Position numbers and translations under genes: made by a program. DNA of 64,000 nt from Seriola aureovittata (taxonomy: Eukaryota; Chordata; Actinopteri; Carangiformes; Carangidae): assembly GCF_021018895.1 (NCBI RefSeq), contig NC_079373.1:13984501-14048500 (forward strand). The letters are read 5' to 3'. The notes below the pieces were generated by a model that worked only from the letters and a program-made list of their open reading frames with translations, searched no databases and was not told where the DNA came from. Positions 1-11,589 of the stretch are shown one piece after another. Each line of letters starts with the position of its first letter. Within the stretch, counting starts at the first letter, position 1.

Positions 1-87
1 TACACACTGAAGCTGAGAACTTATTTAGGGCTCACAGGCTATTAGTGGGGCTATTTGTTTAATAAGATAAGGATATGGTTTGCAGTT

Positions 88-108
88 TCCCCTCTTTCTC
101 CCTCCGTC

Positions 109-153
<45 letters not shown>

Positions 154-213
154 TTCTTTCTCTCTCCCCCTCTCCCTCTGTCTCTCTCTCTCTCACACAC
201 ACACCAAACACAT
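88..213. repeat. TC-rich polypyrimidine tract running into CA repeat
   Basis: Positions 111-179 are uninterrupted pyrimidine, mostly TC dinucleotides with a few TTTC and CCCTC interruptions. A single G at 180 is followed by more TC to 194, then CA repeats and an alternating purine-pyrimidine CACGCACGCGCGCAC stretch to about 230. A long mirror-symmetric polypyrimidine run can adopt triplex (H-DNA), and the CG/CA part can adopt Z-DNA; both are known properties of such sequences, not shown here. Open frames across it are poly-Ser/Leu or Arg/Glu translations of the repeat. Confidence 0.95.
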
Positions 214-230
214 GCACGCACGCGCGCACA

Positions 231-1600
231 GTTAAGCGACAAATATGCACATTATTTGCACCTTGGCACTATCACTATGACAAATTAGCCCATACAGCAT
301 GCGCTTTATTGCATATATAGGGTGAGGCACCACAGCTCATTTACAATGTATCACATAAGTCAAACGCTTAGCAAGGTGGGACACCTGTTCCTTATGGTAT
401 AAGCTACACTGACTTTAAAGAAAAATTATTATTATTATTGTAAGCTATCATTATTAATATTATCATTATTATAAGCTGTCATTATTAGTGGTATATGTAA
501 TAATAGTTCTCTTTTCTAACAATTGGCTGCGATTGTGATAAAGCCTGAATCAACAGACACTGTATTTTTTTTTGTTTGTTTGTTTATTTGATTGTTTGTT
601 TCATTTTCTTAATTTTTATTTTATTCCATCTTTATTTTTTTCATTTTTCTGAACATTCTCACACTTTATCTTTTACCATCAAAATAAATTGCCTTTCACT
701 TCTACTTAGTGCACGAGGCTTCCTGCATTCTGCCCATAAATGTAAGAAAATTGTGCCATCTACCCGCTGTCCCTGGAACTGTAGCTTCCCCGAGACCTCG
801 GAGACCTCAGCTCACTTTAACACAAAGGGAAAAGCGACCAGCGCTGCACACGCAGGCGCCTCCTCGCACATCCACCACAGCAGCTGCCGGCTGCTATTAG
901 GCTGTAACTTTACAAGTAATGTGTGTGTTTTAAGTACCTGTCATCCACCCTGTATCCCACTGCGTCTGTCTGTCTGTGTGAAGGGAGAGGCTGCTGTACG
1001 GCCACTGGCCACGTTTTGCCCAGCAGAGAGTGTAATGTGATGTTGTAGTTTTTAACATGATCAGAAGGAGAAAGGATTTACATTAAAAAAAAGCAAGGAA
1101 TCTATTTGGGAGACTTTTATTCAAATAAAATAGCATTATAGGGGATAACTCATGATTTCTTTTCCTAATTTGTTGCACATCATGTGTGACCCACGGCTAT
1201 AATTTCTCACACTGCCTTCCTAAGAAAAAAAAATATATGATCATGTTGTTGACAACTTGAGCGCTTTTCTGTCCCCAGATATTTAGTGACTTTAAGCGCG
1301 TCTGGACGTTAAGAATATTTCGGGCTCTGCTCTCGACCCCCTCTGAGTTCATGCAGAGTGTGAAGGCTTGTGTGCACCACAGCGCCCAGATATGAAAGCT
1401 GTAGTGATTATCTTGGTCCCTTTTAAATAATAAGAATATGATGTAGTGCTGGATTTGTCCTATTTAACCTAACCTTCTTTTCATTTGTGGTTAGCGAGAG
1501 AGGAGAAATTGAGAAGAAGAAAATGGAGAAAAAAGAAGGTCCAATCAACACCAACATGGCAAAGTTCATTTGAAAAAAAAAAAAAAGAAAGAAAAAACAC
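231..1600. other. Intergenic stretch, no gene seen
   Basis: AT-rich sequence with a degenerate ATT/TTA trinucleotide patch near 427-490 and a TTTG-rich patch near 565-605. A 154-codon open frame covers 576-1040, but its first third is a translation of T-rich low complexity and the rest matches no family I know. It has no convincing splice signals on both sides. I see no RNA gene or transposon end here. Confidence 0.5.
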
Positions 1601-1624
1601 AACCAGACTTTGAAAAGGGGCGCA

Positions 1625-2106
1625 GCGCTTTGTGGCGATATAAATAGAGGAGATAAAGACAACTGCAGCTGATGTAGACCAAGAGTGTGAATATACCCCA
1701 TGTTGAATTTCCCCCCATTTTGAGAAGGCTATTTCAGTTTTCTTTCAACCCAGAGCGCGCTCACTGTGAGCCCATCTCAATGCCAGTGGAGCAGCCAACA
1801 TTCCCTATGATAGTTTGAATATTGCATGCCAAATAAATCAAATCGCAAGCAACTATTTGGCCCACTGAATAAGCACGATTGGCGCTCACAGTTTATTATA
1901 TTTAAGAAGAAAGAAGAAAAAAAAAAAGTATTTATAACCGAAGTGGACTAAACTTTCGTGGAGAGGCGGACCAGTGAGTGGGAATCACACAGCGGTCTGC
2001 CCCGGTGCTTTAAAGCAGGGAGGACAGCACCTTTCCAGAGGCTGCAGTTTGATTTGTCTTAATATACACGATCACACACAGAGGGAGGAACAAGACGAGC
2101 GGTGAG
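1625..2106 (+). promoter_or_regulatory. Candidate promoter and 5' leader (weak)
   Basis: A canonical TATA-type octamer TATAAATA lies at 1639-1646 within a local CpG- and GC-enriched patch, and a second TATA-like TATTTATAA is near 1930. The stretch 1950-2101 has CpG sites and mixed composition. It ends in GAGCG followed by GTGAGC at 2102-2107, a fair match to a vertebrate splice donor. Together these could be a promoter with a non-coding first exon reading rightward. No initiator or coding exon could be confirmed, and TATA-like octamers are common by chance in AT-rich DNA. Confidence 0.2.
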
Positions 2107-2480
2107 CCAGAGGGATGATTTGAAGAGACCGCAAACACTCTCCTGGATATTAGACTGCCCCCTCAGCCTCCCCCCATCCCCACCCCACCCCAAACCCTAG
2201 CGCATTATTTCATCAGGACTACTTCATAGGTATTGATCGATATAGGCCTACATCTTGTATTGATTTGTTACTTGGGGTACATAGATACTTTATTAAGATC
2301 CCCATTAGGCGCACCGCAGTGGTTGTCAGTCTTCCAGGGGTCGCAGTATTAATGTTACAGGCTCGCCACCTCTCAAGTAGTTTGGAGAAGGAGCCTGAAT
2401 GTGACCACAACTCAGCTTTTACACACACGCGCGCACACAAGCTAAGTTAGAGATCACGTGCGTTTTTTGGAGGCCCCTTG

Positions 2481-2483
<3 letters not shown>
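2107..2483. other. Intergenic stretch, no gene seen
   Basis: Mixed sequence with a C-rich patch at about 2160-2195 and an ACACACGCGCGCACAC stretch near 2420-2440 that alternates purine and pyrimidine. No exon, RNA gene or transposon end is recognised. Confidence 0.5.
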
Positions 2484-2525
<42 letters not shown>

Positions 2526-2541
2526 TGTGTGTGTGTGTGTT
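2484..2541. repeat. TG microsatellite
   Basis: Twenty TG units run from 2484 to 2523. After a CT interruption the TG repeat resumes at 2526-2541. The single interruption suggests an older, partly stabilised locus. Confidence 0.96.
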
Positions 2542-2643
2542 ATTAACAAATGGCTGCAAGTGAACTTAATTGACACTGTCAATTGCGCAGGTCTGTTTAC
2601 TCAAATACTTTCACCTTATGCACATACATGTGTGTTCATAGGT

Positions 2644-2690
2644 TTGTGTGTGTGTGTGTGTCTGTGTGTGTGCACGCGTGCGTGCGTGAG
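2644..2690. repeat. TG/CG-rich imperfect microsatellite
   Basis: TG dinucleotides with one TC interruption, followed by alternating GCACGCGTGCGTGCGTG. The whole stretch alternates purine and pyrimidine, as in Z-forming DNA. Confidence 0.9.
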
Positions 2691-2931
2691 AAATTGGAGC
2701 CACATGATGATGAGGATGATAGAAGTCACTGGATATTAACTTATTCGGACGTAAAATGCCGCATACATAGCACAAATAAGAGCTAAATGTTTAATCAATT
2801 TTGCATTAATTAAACGTGCAGGCTGCCATGTCTCAGTGTGTCACTCCACACACGGCTCTGCCCTCACCCGCCGCTCATGGAGAGGTTTTCTATTTCCCTG
2901 TCTGTAAATGCTCTTTCTCGAGAAACGCGCC

Positions 2932-2933
<2 letters not shown>

Positions 2934-2980
<47 letters not shown>
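2934..2980. repeat. GT microsatellite
   Basis: About 23 uninterrupted GT units, followed by a short G-rich spacer and further GT/GCGT dinucleotides to 3001. It is the third long GT tract within 500 bp. Confidence 0.96.
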
Positions 2981-2982
<2 letters not shown>

Positions 2983-3145
2983 GGGTGGGGGTGCGTGTGT
3001 TTGCCGAAACTTCAAACCCGCAATTGGCAAAGCTGCCTCAAACTGTGAAATTAATTTGGCGTAATTCTGGTCGATGCTGGTGGTAGACGGAAGGTGCTTT
3101 AACAATAACACTCACACCCTGAGCGTTATTCTCTCGTCTAGTCTT

Positions 3146-3181
3146 CATCATTATCATCATCACCATCATCATCATCGTCAC
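3146..3181. repeat. ATC trinucleotide repeat
   Basis: Imperfect ATC/ATT repeats, giving poly-His or poly-Met in different frames. The surrounding open frames are translations of this repeat and not genes. Confidence 0.85.
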
Positions 3182-3886
3182 TGTTATTATCGTCAACATT
3201 TCCACCACCAACACAATGAACAACACCCTACACGTTCACATATTCCACAGGTGAAAGAGAAGTGAAATTAAAAAAAAATAATAATTTATTTTTTTCTGTC
3301 CGAACTTTGTTTTCATATTCTAAAAAAAAAAAGAGAAAAAAAAGTCAAATTTTATTATTAGAATATGTGATGAGAATAGCAGAAAGCGGAGTGAAGTTTT
3401 GTGTGTTTTCTTCTCCGGCTTTTCCACGTTGTGCGCGCGGCTCCCTCGGTGCTGACAGCTCCACTACACTGGCACTGAGGGTGCTCCTGACACTTGTGCG
3501 GAGCGGATCTGAACAACACAAAGGCTTCATACAGTCAAAGCTCTGCTCTTACATTATTGTGACTGCGTTTTTACGCATTATTTAGCAGCGTTTATTTGAC
3601 CTACGGGCCTTTAACTACTGTGGGAGTTGGACATTTGCTTTCTTGATCAGGTCTTGCTTGATAAAAAAAAAAAATCTCCTGAGGCGCAGAACACGTTTAA
3701 ATAAAGTTAAAATAAATAAATACAGGAGAACTTTATTGTTGACTCTACATCCAACCTCCACCCACTCGTAGTTTGCAGGGAATCTCCACAGCTCTTTTGT
3801 TTTAATCATTTCTGTATTTCCCTTTCCTCCAAAATCTGCACATTTTATGTGTTCTTGCAGAAACCGCCTCCATAATATTGAAAGTA

Positions 3887-3888
<2 letters not shown>
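3182..3888. other. Intergenic stretch, no gene seen
   Basis: Contains A-runs at about 3269-3288, 3321-3345 and 3661-3675 and a modest CpG cluster at 3420-3510. A 107-codon open frame at 3262-3585 begins inside an A-run and resembles no known protein. Nothing else is supportable. Confidence 0.5.

Positions 3889-3976
<88 letters not shown>
3889..3976. repeat. Perfect 44-unit CT microsatellite
   Basis: An 88-bp run of uninterrupted CT dinucleotides, the longest perfect dinucleotide array in the window. The absence of interruptions predicts high length polymorphism. The minus strand is a pure GA purine tract with triplex potential. Confidence 0.98.
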
Positions 3977-3979
<3 letters not shown>

Positions 3980-4077
3980 GGTCTCTCATGTGCGAGCCAA
4001 CCTAACAATATATTATAAAGACAATAAGTGTGTGAACAAGTCTTCTCTTGCCATAAGGTTCGGGGCTCTCTCGCTTA

Positions 4078-4433
4078 CCAATCCATGGGTTCCCAGACCT
4101 TTTCATGTCAAGAACACCCCGCGCAGATACGCGCCACAGCCCCTGGATCCCCGCTTGATCAGATTTTTGTCACAGGGACCCACATCTGACATTTTCTGTG
4201 GCTTGATGGGATTTTGTACAGCCTGTCCACGCAGGGCTGCTGCAGACGGCCAGATAGCGGGCGAGTAGCTGAAATCCAGGATCAACATCACCAAATTTAT
4301 ACATCCTGTAAATGTGCAACAGCAAAGCAATCATGACCCTCAGGAGAAATTCAATTTTTGCTCTGATTTATCAGGACCCTTATTAACTCCCTCAGTGGCC
4401 CACCAGCGTCCCGGGACCTCAGTTTGGGAACCA
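4078..4433. mobile_element. Non-autonomous hAT-like DNA transposon remnant
   Basis: The left side contains GGGTTCCCAGACC followed by TTTTCATGTCAAGAACACCC. The right side contains CAGTTTGGGAACCAG, whose reverse complement CTGGTTCCCAAACTG mirrors the left end. Known vertebrate hAT-derived elements have ends of the type CAGTGGTTCCCAAACTTTTTCATGTCAAGGACC with repeated GACCC blocks inside; the body here carries similar GGACCC/GACCC words. No transposase reading frame is present, so this is a short non-autonomous copy. A clear 8-bp target duplication was not identified, and the exact ends are uncertain by about 10 bp. Confidence 0.45.
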
Positions 4434-4452
4434 GTTTGTATGTGCAGCTGAT

Positions 4453-4470
4453 TTTTTTTTTTTTTTTTTG
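4453..4470. repeat. Poly-T run
   Basis: About 18 consecutive T residues just after the hAT-like remnant. It is not clearly the tail of a retroposed copy, because no recognisable retroposon precedes it on the minus strand. Confidence 0.9.
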
Positions 4471-4536
4471 AATTAGATACAGTGAAATGACAGTAGCCTG
4501 CTTCTCAACTTGCTGAGGACGCGCTTCAACCCAACA

Positions 4537-4584
4537 CCCCCCCCACCCCACCCCCCCCACCCCACCCCACCCACCCACCCACCC
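4537..4584 (-). repeat. C-rich tandem tract (G-quadruplex motif on minus strand)
   Basis: A 48-bp stretch made only of C runs of 3-8 separated by single A residues. The minus strand therefore has more than eight G runs with single-T loops, a very strong G-quadruplex-forming pattern by standard sequence rules. It grades into CCCACC words to about 4615. Confidence 0.9.
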
Positions 4585-4586
4585 AA

Positions 4587-6459
4587 CTCTACCCTCACCC
4601 GCCTCAGCGCCTCCCTCTCCTCTCAGTGACCCCCGCAGGTCCTGGGACCCGCTCCGAGACCCCCCCCTGCACTAATGAACAGCGATAACACGTATGACTG
4701 GTGGCCGCCAAAAGACAGCAGCATGCAGGCTGTTGTCATAGCTGGCTATGCGCACAGAAATCGGTCAACCTTATGAGAGGACAAATCTTCACGGAGGGTC
4801 TCAAGCAGAAGAGGGGGAGAAAAAAAAAAAGCGGAGGAGTGTCCTGCTGCAACAGCGAGATGGCGCTGTTCTGCACGTTTAACCTCAGCTGTGCTCCGGT
4901 GCTCCGGCTGCCTGCTCTTTGCTACACTCTACCTGCATTTCTTTCTGTTTTTTTTTTTCTTGCAAAATGGTTCAGTCAAAAAGAAAAAAAAAAAATTAAA
5001 AATCAGATATATTTATATGTATATTTGAAATGTGCAATGGCTGCAAATTTCACGATTTATTGACATTTGTTTTTCTTGAAATTGCACAAAGACATTTCTG
5101 AAGAAAACGATTTCTTCTATTACTCATTTAATGTTTAATTACATTTGAAGGAGGAAGAAAAAAAACGAACACACACTTTGGAATAACACAGTGAAGATAA
5201 AGTTGAGTTGCACAATGAGCTCAGTCACCAGAGCCGAGCACATCGCTGATATTTCGATTTTCTTTCTTTTCAAGAATCTGATGCTCTTGGCAAACATTTA
5301 GTCTGATCTGTCACACAAGGCAGTGGGTCGTGTATCGAATTTTTTTACTACACTTCAAATAGGTGTATTTTTTTTAAGGCCATCGGGCACTTAAATGTTC
5401 AAGGAAAAACGTTTTCGTCAGTGCCATCGAGAGAAGCTGAACCTTCTCCTCACTGAGGGTTTCCTTCTTTTCACAGCTTTTTTTTCACTCACATGTTCTG
5501 CTGTCACTAGTTCCTCATGGTCCTTCAATTCACTATTCTGTCATTATTTAGTTTTTAAAAAGAAATTCTGGTTCCTTATTTGCTGATGATGCCAGCGGCC
5601 TGTTAACGACGGATGTTCCCTGATAAAAAACAAAATGTAAAATCATTACGATGCTGTTATTTACTCCGCCAGCCGATATTAATTCAAACCCTGCAATAAT
5701 AATAATAATGATAATAATGATAATAATAATAACTATAATTGTTCTCTGGATTACTGAAATGAAACAAGGTCATTCTGATATGATTTCCCGTTTTTAATTC
5801 GCTTTTTATTGCAGGTTTTACTCTTCTGTACACCTCAAGAGTTTCAATGCAATTAATCTAATCGGATTTTTTAAATTTCAGTTTATTTTTATTTTTTATT
5901 TTTACTGTATGAACAATTATGATCAATTAAAGCTTCAAAACATCTTAAAATGGTTCAATTAACTGTTGTCATAAGACATTTCATCTGAAGTGAAGGATGC
6001 TGAAGCGAACCTCTCAGACTGGATGAGAACAAATTTAATACTAGTTTACAATAATAGATGTAATTACTATTTTATAATTACTAAAGATACTGTGTTATAC
6101 ATCCACATGCTAACTGCTACAACTTGAATACTATTGTGATTCTTTTCCTCTGTGTGAATACTTTCAGAAATGAGTTCAAATCAACAAATTCACTAGATAG
6201 ACTTGTTCATTTCCTATAAAATGTTCCCTCTTTCTGAATAAAGCCTCCGCACAGGAGGTGGGGAATATGAGGGACTTCACTGGAGCCATTTCATGATGCT
6301 CACATGTTGTGGACTCAGTGATCAAGCTCTCTTAAGCCCTGGCGAGTCCTCTGAACTTTACAACTATATGTAAACAAGTTGTCAGTTTGGGAATAATCTT
6401 CTTTACTTTTTATTGGAATGAAAATTCAATCTCCCAAGCTTAGATTAGGCAGACGAGTT
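4587..6459. other. Intergenic stretch with AAT repeat, no gene seen
   Basis: Contains a degenerate AAT/GAT trinucleotide patch at 5695-5735, A- and T-runs at 4820-4832, 4952-4960 and 4982-4996, and otherwise unremarkable AT-rich sequence. A 120-codon open frame at 4701-5063 contains translated homopolymer runs and resembles no known protein. I see no exon with paired splice sites. Confidence 0.5.
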
Positions 6460-6501
6460 TTTTTTCTCTCTCTCTCTCTCTCTTCTTCTTCTTTTTTTTC
6501 G
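6460..6501. repeat. TC/TTC pyrimidine microsatellite
   Basis: T-run, then TC dinucleotides, then TTC trinucleotides and a second T-run, forming one polypyrimidine tract. Confidence 0.92.
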
Positions 6502-7888
6502 TTCCTTGTCATTGGTAGGGCTGGACTTTGGTGGACAATAATGCGGCAATTGTTGATGCTTTGTGACCCATAAAATTTGAGGGTGGCTATTCTGGCTTTG
6601 GTATGTAATTATGCAAAACACTTTGCATAAAGACTTGCCATCCGATCTAATGATAGAGCCTGCAGTCTCATTTCCAGAGAGGGAGGCACCAGCAAACCCT
6701 GCACTCCGAGTGACGGTGGAAAAGCTGCTATAATAAAACCTGCACATAAGAATACATGCTATTGTTCAGGTAATTTTGTTGTGGTGTGGATATTTATAAT
6801 CTAACAAAATAGGAGAGTGTATTTAAATTTAACTGCTACCCACAGTATGTATGTCTTTTTTTGCAGATCATCTGTTTTGAACCATGTTATCATACAATGA
6901 TGCAGCTTTAGTTTGTTTATGTGTTTTTTTGCCTTTAAACACCACAACAGGGTTTTTTTTCTTCTCTGGATTTGTCATAATTTCAAGTGTAAAATCTTCT
7001 GGTTTTCACTGTGGAAAAAAACTTTAGATAAAAATAAGAAAGGAAATGCAAACATGAGGGGAAAGTCAAACCATTTTACTTGATATGTCTGCAGTGAGGA
7101 GCAGATAAGCCAAAGGACACAGCTCAGGTTCATCTTTGGAATTGAGGAAACATATTTCATGGCTGGCACTGGGTTTCTTGAATCCATGGCTCTGGAAGGA
7201 CTATAAATACCATCCAGATTTCTATGACAACATTTACTCACTTTTAGTTTAGAGAAAAATAACAGGTAGAAGATTTTTGTGCAACAAATATGAGAGGGAA
7301 GGGGGAAAAAAAACAGACATAAATTACTGTAACATGTAGGGCTTTTTTTTTTTTTTTTGGTCAGAATTTCCAGGATGTTTATTAAAAGACTTACAGACTG
7401 CATGCCTTTGAGGTGTGCACTGTATGGGATATTCTGTGTGTATGCACATAATAAACACTTGTGCTGCCTGACAGAGGTGTGAATCTGAGAGCTTTTCTAC
7501 CAAATGAAGTGCCAGCAGAGAGAGAAATAAAGAGATCTGCAGCTGTCAGGGGTCAGTCAGGCAGAGATTGCTTCTAGAGATCTTTTGAAAAAATCACACG
7601 TTTGAAGGCTTAGTGCTTTGCTGTCTTCGCATTTCAAGCTCAGATCAGTGGAATCAAAAAAAAGAGAGAGAGAGAGCAAGAGAGAGGGAGAACATGGGTT
7701 GGAGAATTCTGATGTTGGGATGGACACGGGACGAGTGAGTGCTTTTTGGAAGGCAGGAGACGAGCCTTTTACCTGAAGCCTTTAGAGGAAGGAGGAGAGC
7801 CCAAGTTTTTTTTTTTTTTTTTTTGGTGGTTGTTGTTCTAACGTTAATACATGTATCACACAATTAAAGCAGCAATGTCTCTAATGTC

Positions 7889-7890
<2 letters not shown>
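6502..7890. other. Intergenic stretch, no gene seen
   Basis: Holds poly-T runs at 7343-7358 and 7807-7824 and a GA repeat at about 7661-7690. The 142-codon minus-strand frame at 6975-7403 is largely Phe/Leu/Lys-rich translation of these runs and is not supported as a gene. Confidence 0.5.
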
Positions 7891-7893
<3 letters not shown>

Positions 7894-7920
<27 letters not shown>

Positions 7921-7922
7921 AG
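7894..7922. repeat. TG microsatellite
   Basis: About 14 TG units. A smaller GTGTGTGTGTGT patch follows at 7973-7994. Confidence 0.93.
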
Positions 7923-7994
7923 TGTGAGGAAATGTCATGTACAAACCGTGCTCTGCACTCTCCTCTAATTCGCTGTGTGTGTGTGTTTGTGTGT

Positions 7995-8750
7995 CGACAG
8001 TAAAGAGGAGTGAGGGAAAACAACTCTGAAGTGTTTCATGACTCTCTCATGGATTCACTTTGCTGCTGTTGGAAAATCTTTATAGTTATGAATGTGGAGC
8101 CCCTTTTCAGCACAACTGTTTAGGCACAAGAAAACAGAAATAAGGAATTCAATTAAGAGCCTTTTCCTCTTCATTATTAATTATTTCCAGGGTACAACTC
8201 AGCAATTTTCCTGTGACTTTGCTGCTTTTGAGGAACTTTTTTCTGTTCTTGATGCCTGAGCCAAACTGGATCTGTTGCTGTATTGAAATGTTGTTGTGGT
8301 GATCACTTGCTGATTCTCTGAGTCTTACAGCTGAGTTATCAAACGTTTTTTTTTTTTTAAATATTTCTCTATGAGCTTTTCAGATCACTCCATTTATTGT
8401 GAAGTTGCCTCATCACATACAAGTACAAGTTTCGAGTGTTGAAGTTAAGTAGTAGAGGAGAGGAGGTGAGTGAGCAGGTAATCAAGAAGTCATTAACAAA
8501 CTGAATGTGAGCATGTTTCATTTATTTGTTCATGTGTCTGGATGGAATGGTGGAAGCACAGCAATGTCTGATGATGACCAAACATTTTAGCTGTGGAGCC
8601 AAAAGACTCAGATACTCACAATTTCACTTAAGGACTAAATAAGTTCAGGTTTTGGAGCTGCATGTTGCAAATGAAATGAAATATTTTTTGATTTGAACGT
8701 ACAAATAAGTAAAGAAATGTTATGTGCACATCACTGAGGTACACTTGCCT
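7995..8750. other. Intergenic stretch, no gene seen
   Basis: AT-rich sequence with a poly-T run at 8347-8358. No repeat family, exon or RNA gene is recognised. Confidence 0.5.
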
Positions 8751-8751
8751 T

Positions 8752-8790
8752 ACTCTCTCTCTCTCGCTCTCTCTCTCACTCATATACACG

Positions 8791-8834
<44 letters not shown>
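8752..8834. repeat. Compound CT + CA microsatellite
   Basis: CT dinucleotides with one CG interruption at 8752-8778, a short spacer, then about 21 perfect CA units at 8792-8834. Confidence 0.96.
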
Positions 8835-8835
<1 letters not shown>

Positions 8836-9839
8836 CAAAGCCCCAGTAAGCAGTTGTAGTAAATTTTTTGCCAAGGTGTTGGTTTCAGCCAATCACAGCT
8901 CAGGAAAAAAAACCAACAGTCAATCTTCCTTTAAGCTTGGAACTTCAGCTTTTTTTATTTGTTTTTTTTTTTCACATGACCTTTGTCATCACTGTCTTTT
9001 TAAAACTTTTTTTTTTTCTAGAAAATCCTGAACTTTATGATTCATCTTTTAAAATTCCTCTAGCTTCTTCCTCCACAAGATATATACAAAACAGTAACAC
9101 TAATAATATACTTTCTACCACTATGATTCCCTTTAATACACTGACAATGAAATGTATAACAAGCCAATCATTAAACTGATCTTAAAACTCCCACCAACAC
9201 AGGAGAGACACGATACTTTGAGTCCTCAGTTAACTGACAAGCAAGGACTAACATTATCTGACAGCCACGTGTGTTCAGTGTGTTTAAGCCTTTTTCATGG
9301 TGGAAGAAGTAAATGTGTTTAAAGATGAAATAAGAGAGAAGTGAACCAAAGAGAAACTGTTATTGTAAAAGAGAAGAGGCACAGAGGTCAAATAAGCACA
9401 TTATGACTGATTATTTGATTAATAATCTTCTTGACTTTGAGTCTTTCAGATACAAGAATTTAAAAAATAAAACAAATCTTTTCTTCAAGCAGCTTTTACC
9501 TTCAAATCCTCAGGTTTTCAATCACAAGTGAGTTCTGGAGAAAGACATGTGTCTTAATGTGAACCCTAACTTCTGAGTGTGTTTTGTAACCACTTCTTTT
9601 TTTCTTTTTTTTTTCATATGCCATGTGATTTCTTTCTTTTTTTTTTTTTTTTTGCCTGCTTCCTGCTAGGGAGGCAAAATATGCAAATCCCATCAGATTT
9701 ATAACACTCGGTGCCTTTCAGTTGTTCATGTGCTTCTGCTGTGGTGTATTATTATTTTCAAGGGTTCTCAGCAGGACATAAAATGATCATAAGTTATTCG
9801 TCCACCTGACAAAAATATTTCATTCTCCCTCTATTTCAA
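8835..9839. other. Intergenic stretch, no gene seen
   Basis: T-runs at 8962-8972, 9009-9018 and 9638-9653 dominate. Open frames of about 100 codons cover these T-runs and are not credible. No transposon end is recognised. Confidence 0.5.
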
Positions 9840-10040
9840 AGATGGACCCAAGTAAAAGTGATAATGACGTGATTTATTATCGTCTGAATGGGTGACGGCG
9901 AGCTGATTGCTTTTGACGGAGCTTCATGCAATGCTGCATATGAAACAAAATATAAATTGACAGGGAATGATTTGGATGAAGTAAAAAATTCTTTCATGTG
10001 ACAGCATCATGTGCTCATTAAATCATCAACCGCAAAACAG
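9840..10040. promoter_or_regulatory. Candidate conserved non-coding element
   Basis: A homopolymer-free block with many homeodomain-like cores (ATTTATTAT, CATTAAATCATCAA) and a TGACGTGATT CRE-like site near 9867. It stands out from the flanking T-run-rich DNA. It cannot be assigned to a target gene, and conservation was not testable. Confidence 0.25.
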
Positions 10041-11108
10041 GTGATACAAACATTTTCATTCAAACAAAGGAAAAAAAAACAGTGGACTTCATTCATCTGG
10101 AACTGGAAATGAGAGCTAGAGAAGCCCCTCAGTGAACTCTGGAGCTTTTGTTTTTGCTGTTAATAGTATTCCTCAAGTTTATTTTTTTTAGACATCTAAC
10201 TTTGTTTTTCCCCATTAATTACTGGTATCAATCATTCAGAGCTCATTGCATCAATCTCTTATATAATCCAGAATTTATATGGCCGCTCAGATTGTAAACT
10301 TCTCGTACTTGACCAGTTCTTTCGTTGGTAATATTTTCTTTCCCCTCGTCAGCATTTTATTTTTCTCCGGAGCTGGCCTGGTATTGAGATCCAGTGGCTT
10401 CCACAGAAAGACCTCTGCTAGGCCTGGTGTTAAAGAGCTCTGATCTCAGCCATGACAGCTTAGTCCAATCAGCCTGTTCAACATGCTGGTTTGACTGTCA
10501 CTTTCAATTTTCACATGACCCCTTGGTCCTAGAATGGGGGATAAGTGGCAGAAAGTAGGACTGAAAGCTCATATTATTGGTCTGACAGCTTCACTCATCT
10601 GAAAGTAATGCAAAACGCAGTTCATATTTATACCCTGACCTTATGCTCAAACAGGGATTCTACTGTATCTACATGTTAGGCGCTGAGACAAAGGCCAAAA
10701 ATGGTGGGTTCCTGCAGCAGCATTTATCACAATGCATATTGTTCTCAGACAAATTATTCAGCAGATGAAAGAACAGGAGTTCACTCCTTTAACAGTTGCA
10801 TTGCAACAAAGAGTTTGGCTAAATGTTGTTTAGACAAAACAACATATGGAAGATTTTGAGGCAAAAGCACATGAAAAAAAAACAGTGTCTGTAGCTACAT
10901 GTGCACAGCTGATCATATTCTCAATATCCCTCCTGAAATGTTTTATCTGAGCCATATTTATGCACATGTAGGTCATAGAAGAAGAGCGCTATCAGTGGCG
11001 GTGGATGTGGTCATTATCAGACATGGTGCTAGACAGGAGGGAGGGGTTCATTGTTCACTGTGCGCTGCCTGCCCAGTGACTGAATAAGGTGTGTTCATTG
11101 TTCATTCT
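10041..11108. other. Intergenic stretch, no gene seen
   Basis: Unique-looking AT-rich sequence without long repeats and without frames resembling proteins. Short frames such as 10899-11087 lack splice context and homology that I recognise. Confidence 0.5.
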
Positions 11109-11109
11109 C

Positions 11110-11133
11110 TGTGTGTGTGTGTGTGTGTGTGAG
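11110..11133. repeat. Short TG microsatellite
   Basis: About 11 TG units followed by GAGTGTGAGAGAGAGA. Confidence 0.9.
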
Positions 11134-11589
11134 TGTGAGAGAGAGAAAGCAAGTGGCTCCAGCTTTTTCGCCAGTGTTGTTACTGCGCTTAACTACAACA
11201 TTCATATAATGTGGTGACAGTGAAATACTGTAATTTGTAAAAAAAAAAGGGAAGTAAATGAGAAAAAGTGAAATTGTTGGTTCACCTCCCACAATGAAAA
11301 CATCCATAATATTTTGTCATTTGCCAAAAGGCTGTAAATGAATGATGGTGTTTGGTTTAAAAACATATTCTCTTGTCAAACTGAAGGCAGTAAACATGTT
11401 CCAAAATTACACTCACATTGGACATGAATAAATAAAAACATTATTAATGCTAATACACAGTTTATTTTATCCTTTTATCTGCCAGTTTCGTCTGTTTCAA
11501 TACCAGACACTTCAGTGATATCTCCATGTTTATAACTCCAGCAGTAACATGAAGAGTTGGGTGATGGAGCAGTAAAGGTTGTGTTTTTT

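Noticed and set aside
576..1040. 154-codon plus-strand frame with several Cys and His residues, briefly considered as zinc-finger-like
   Set aside because: Cys/His spacing does not fit C2H2 or other finger patterns, and the N-terminal third translates T-rich low complexity.
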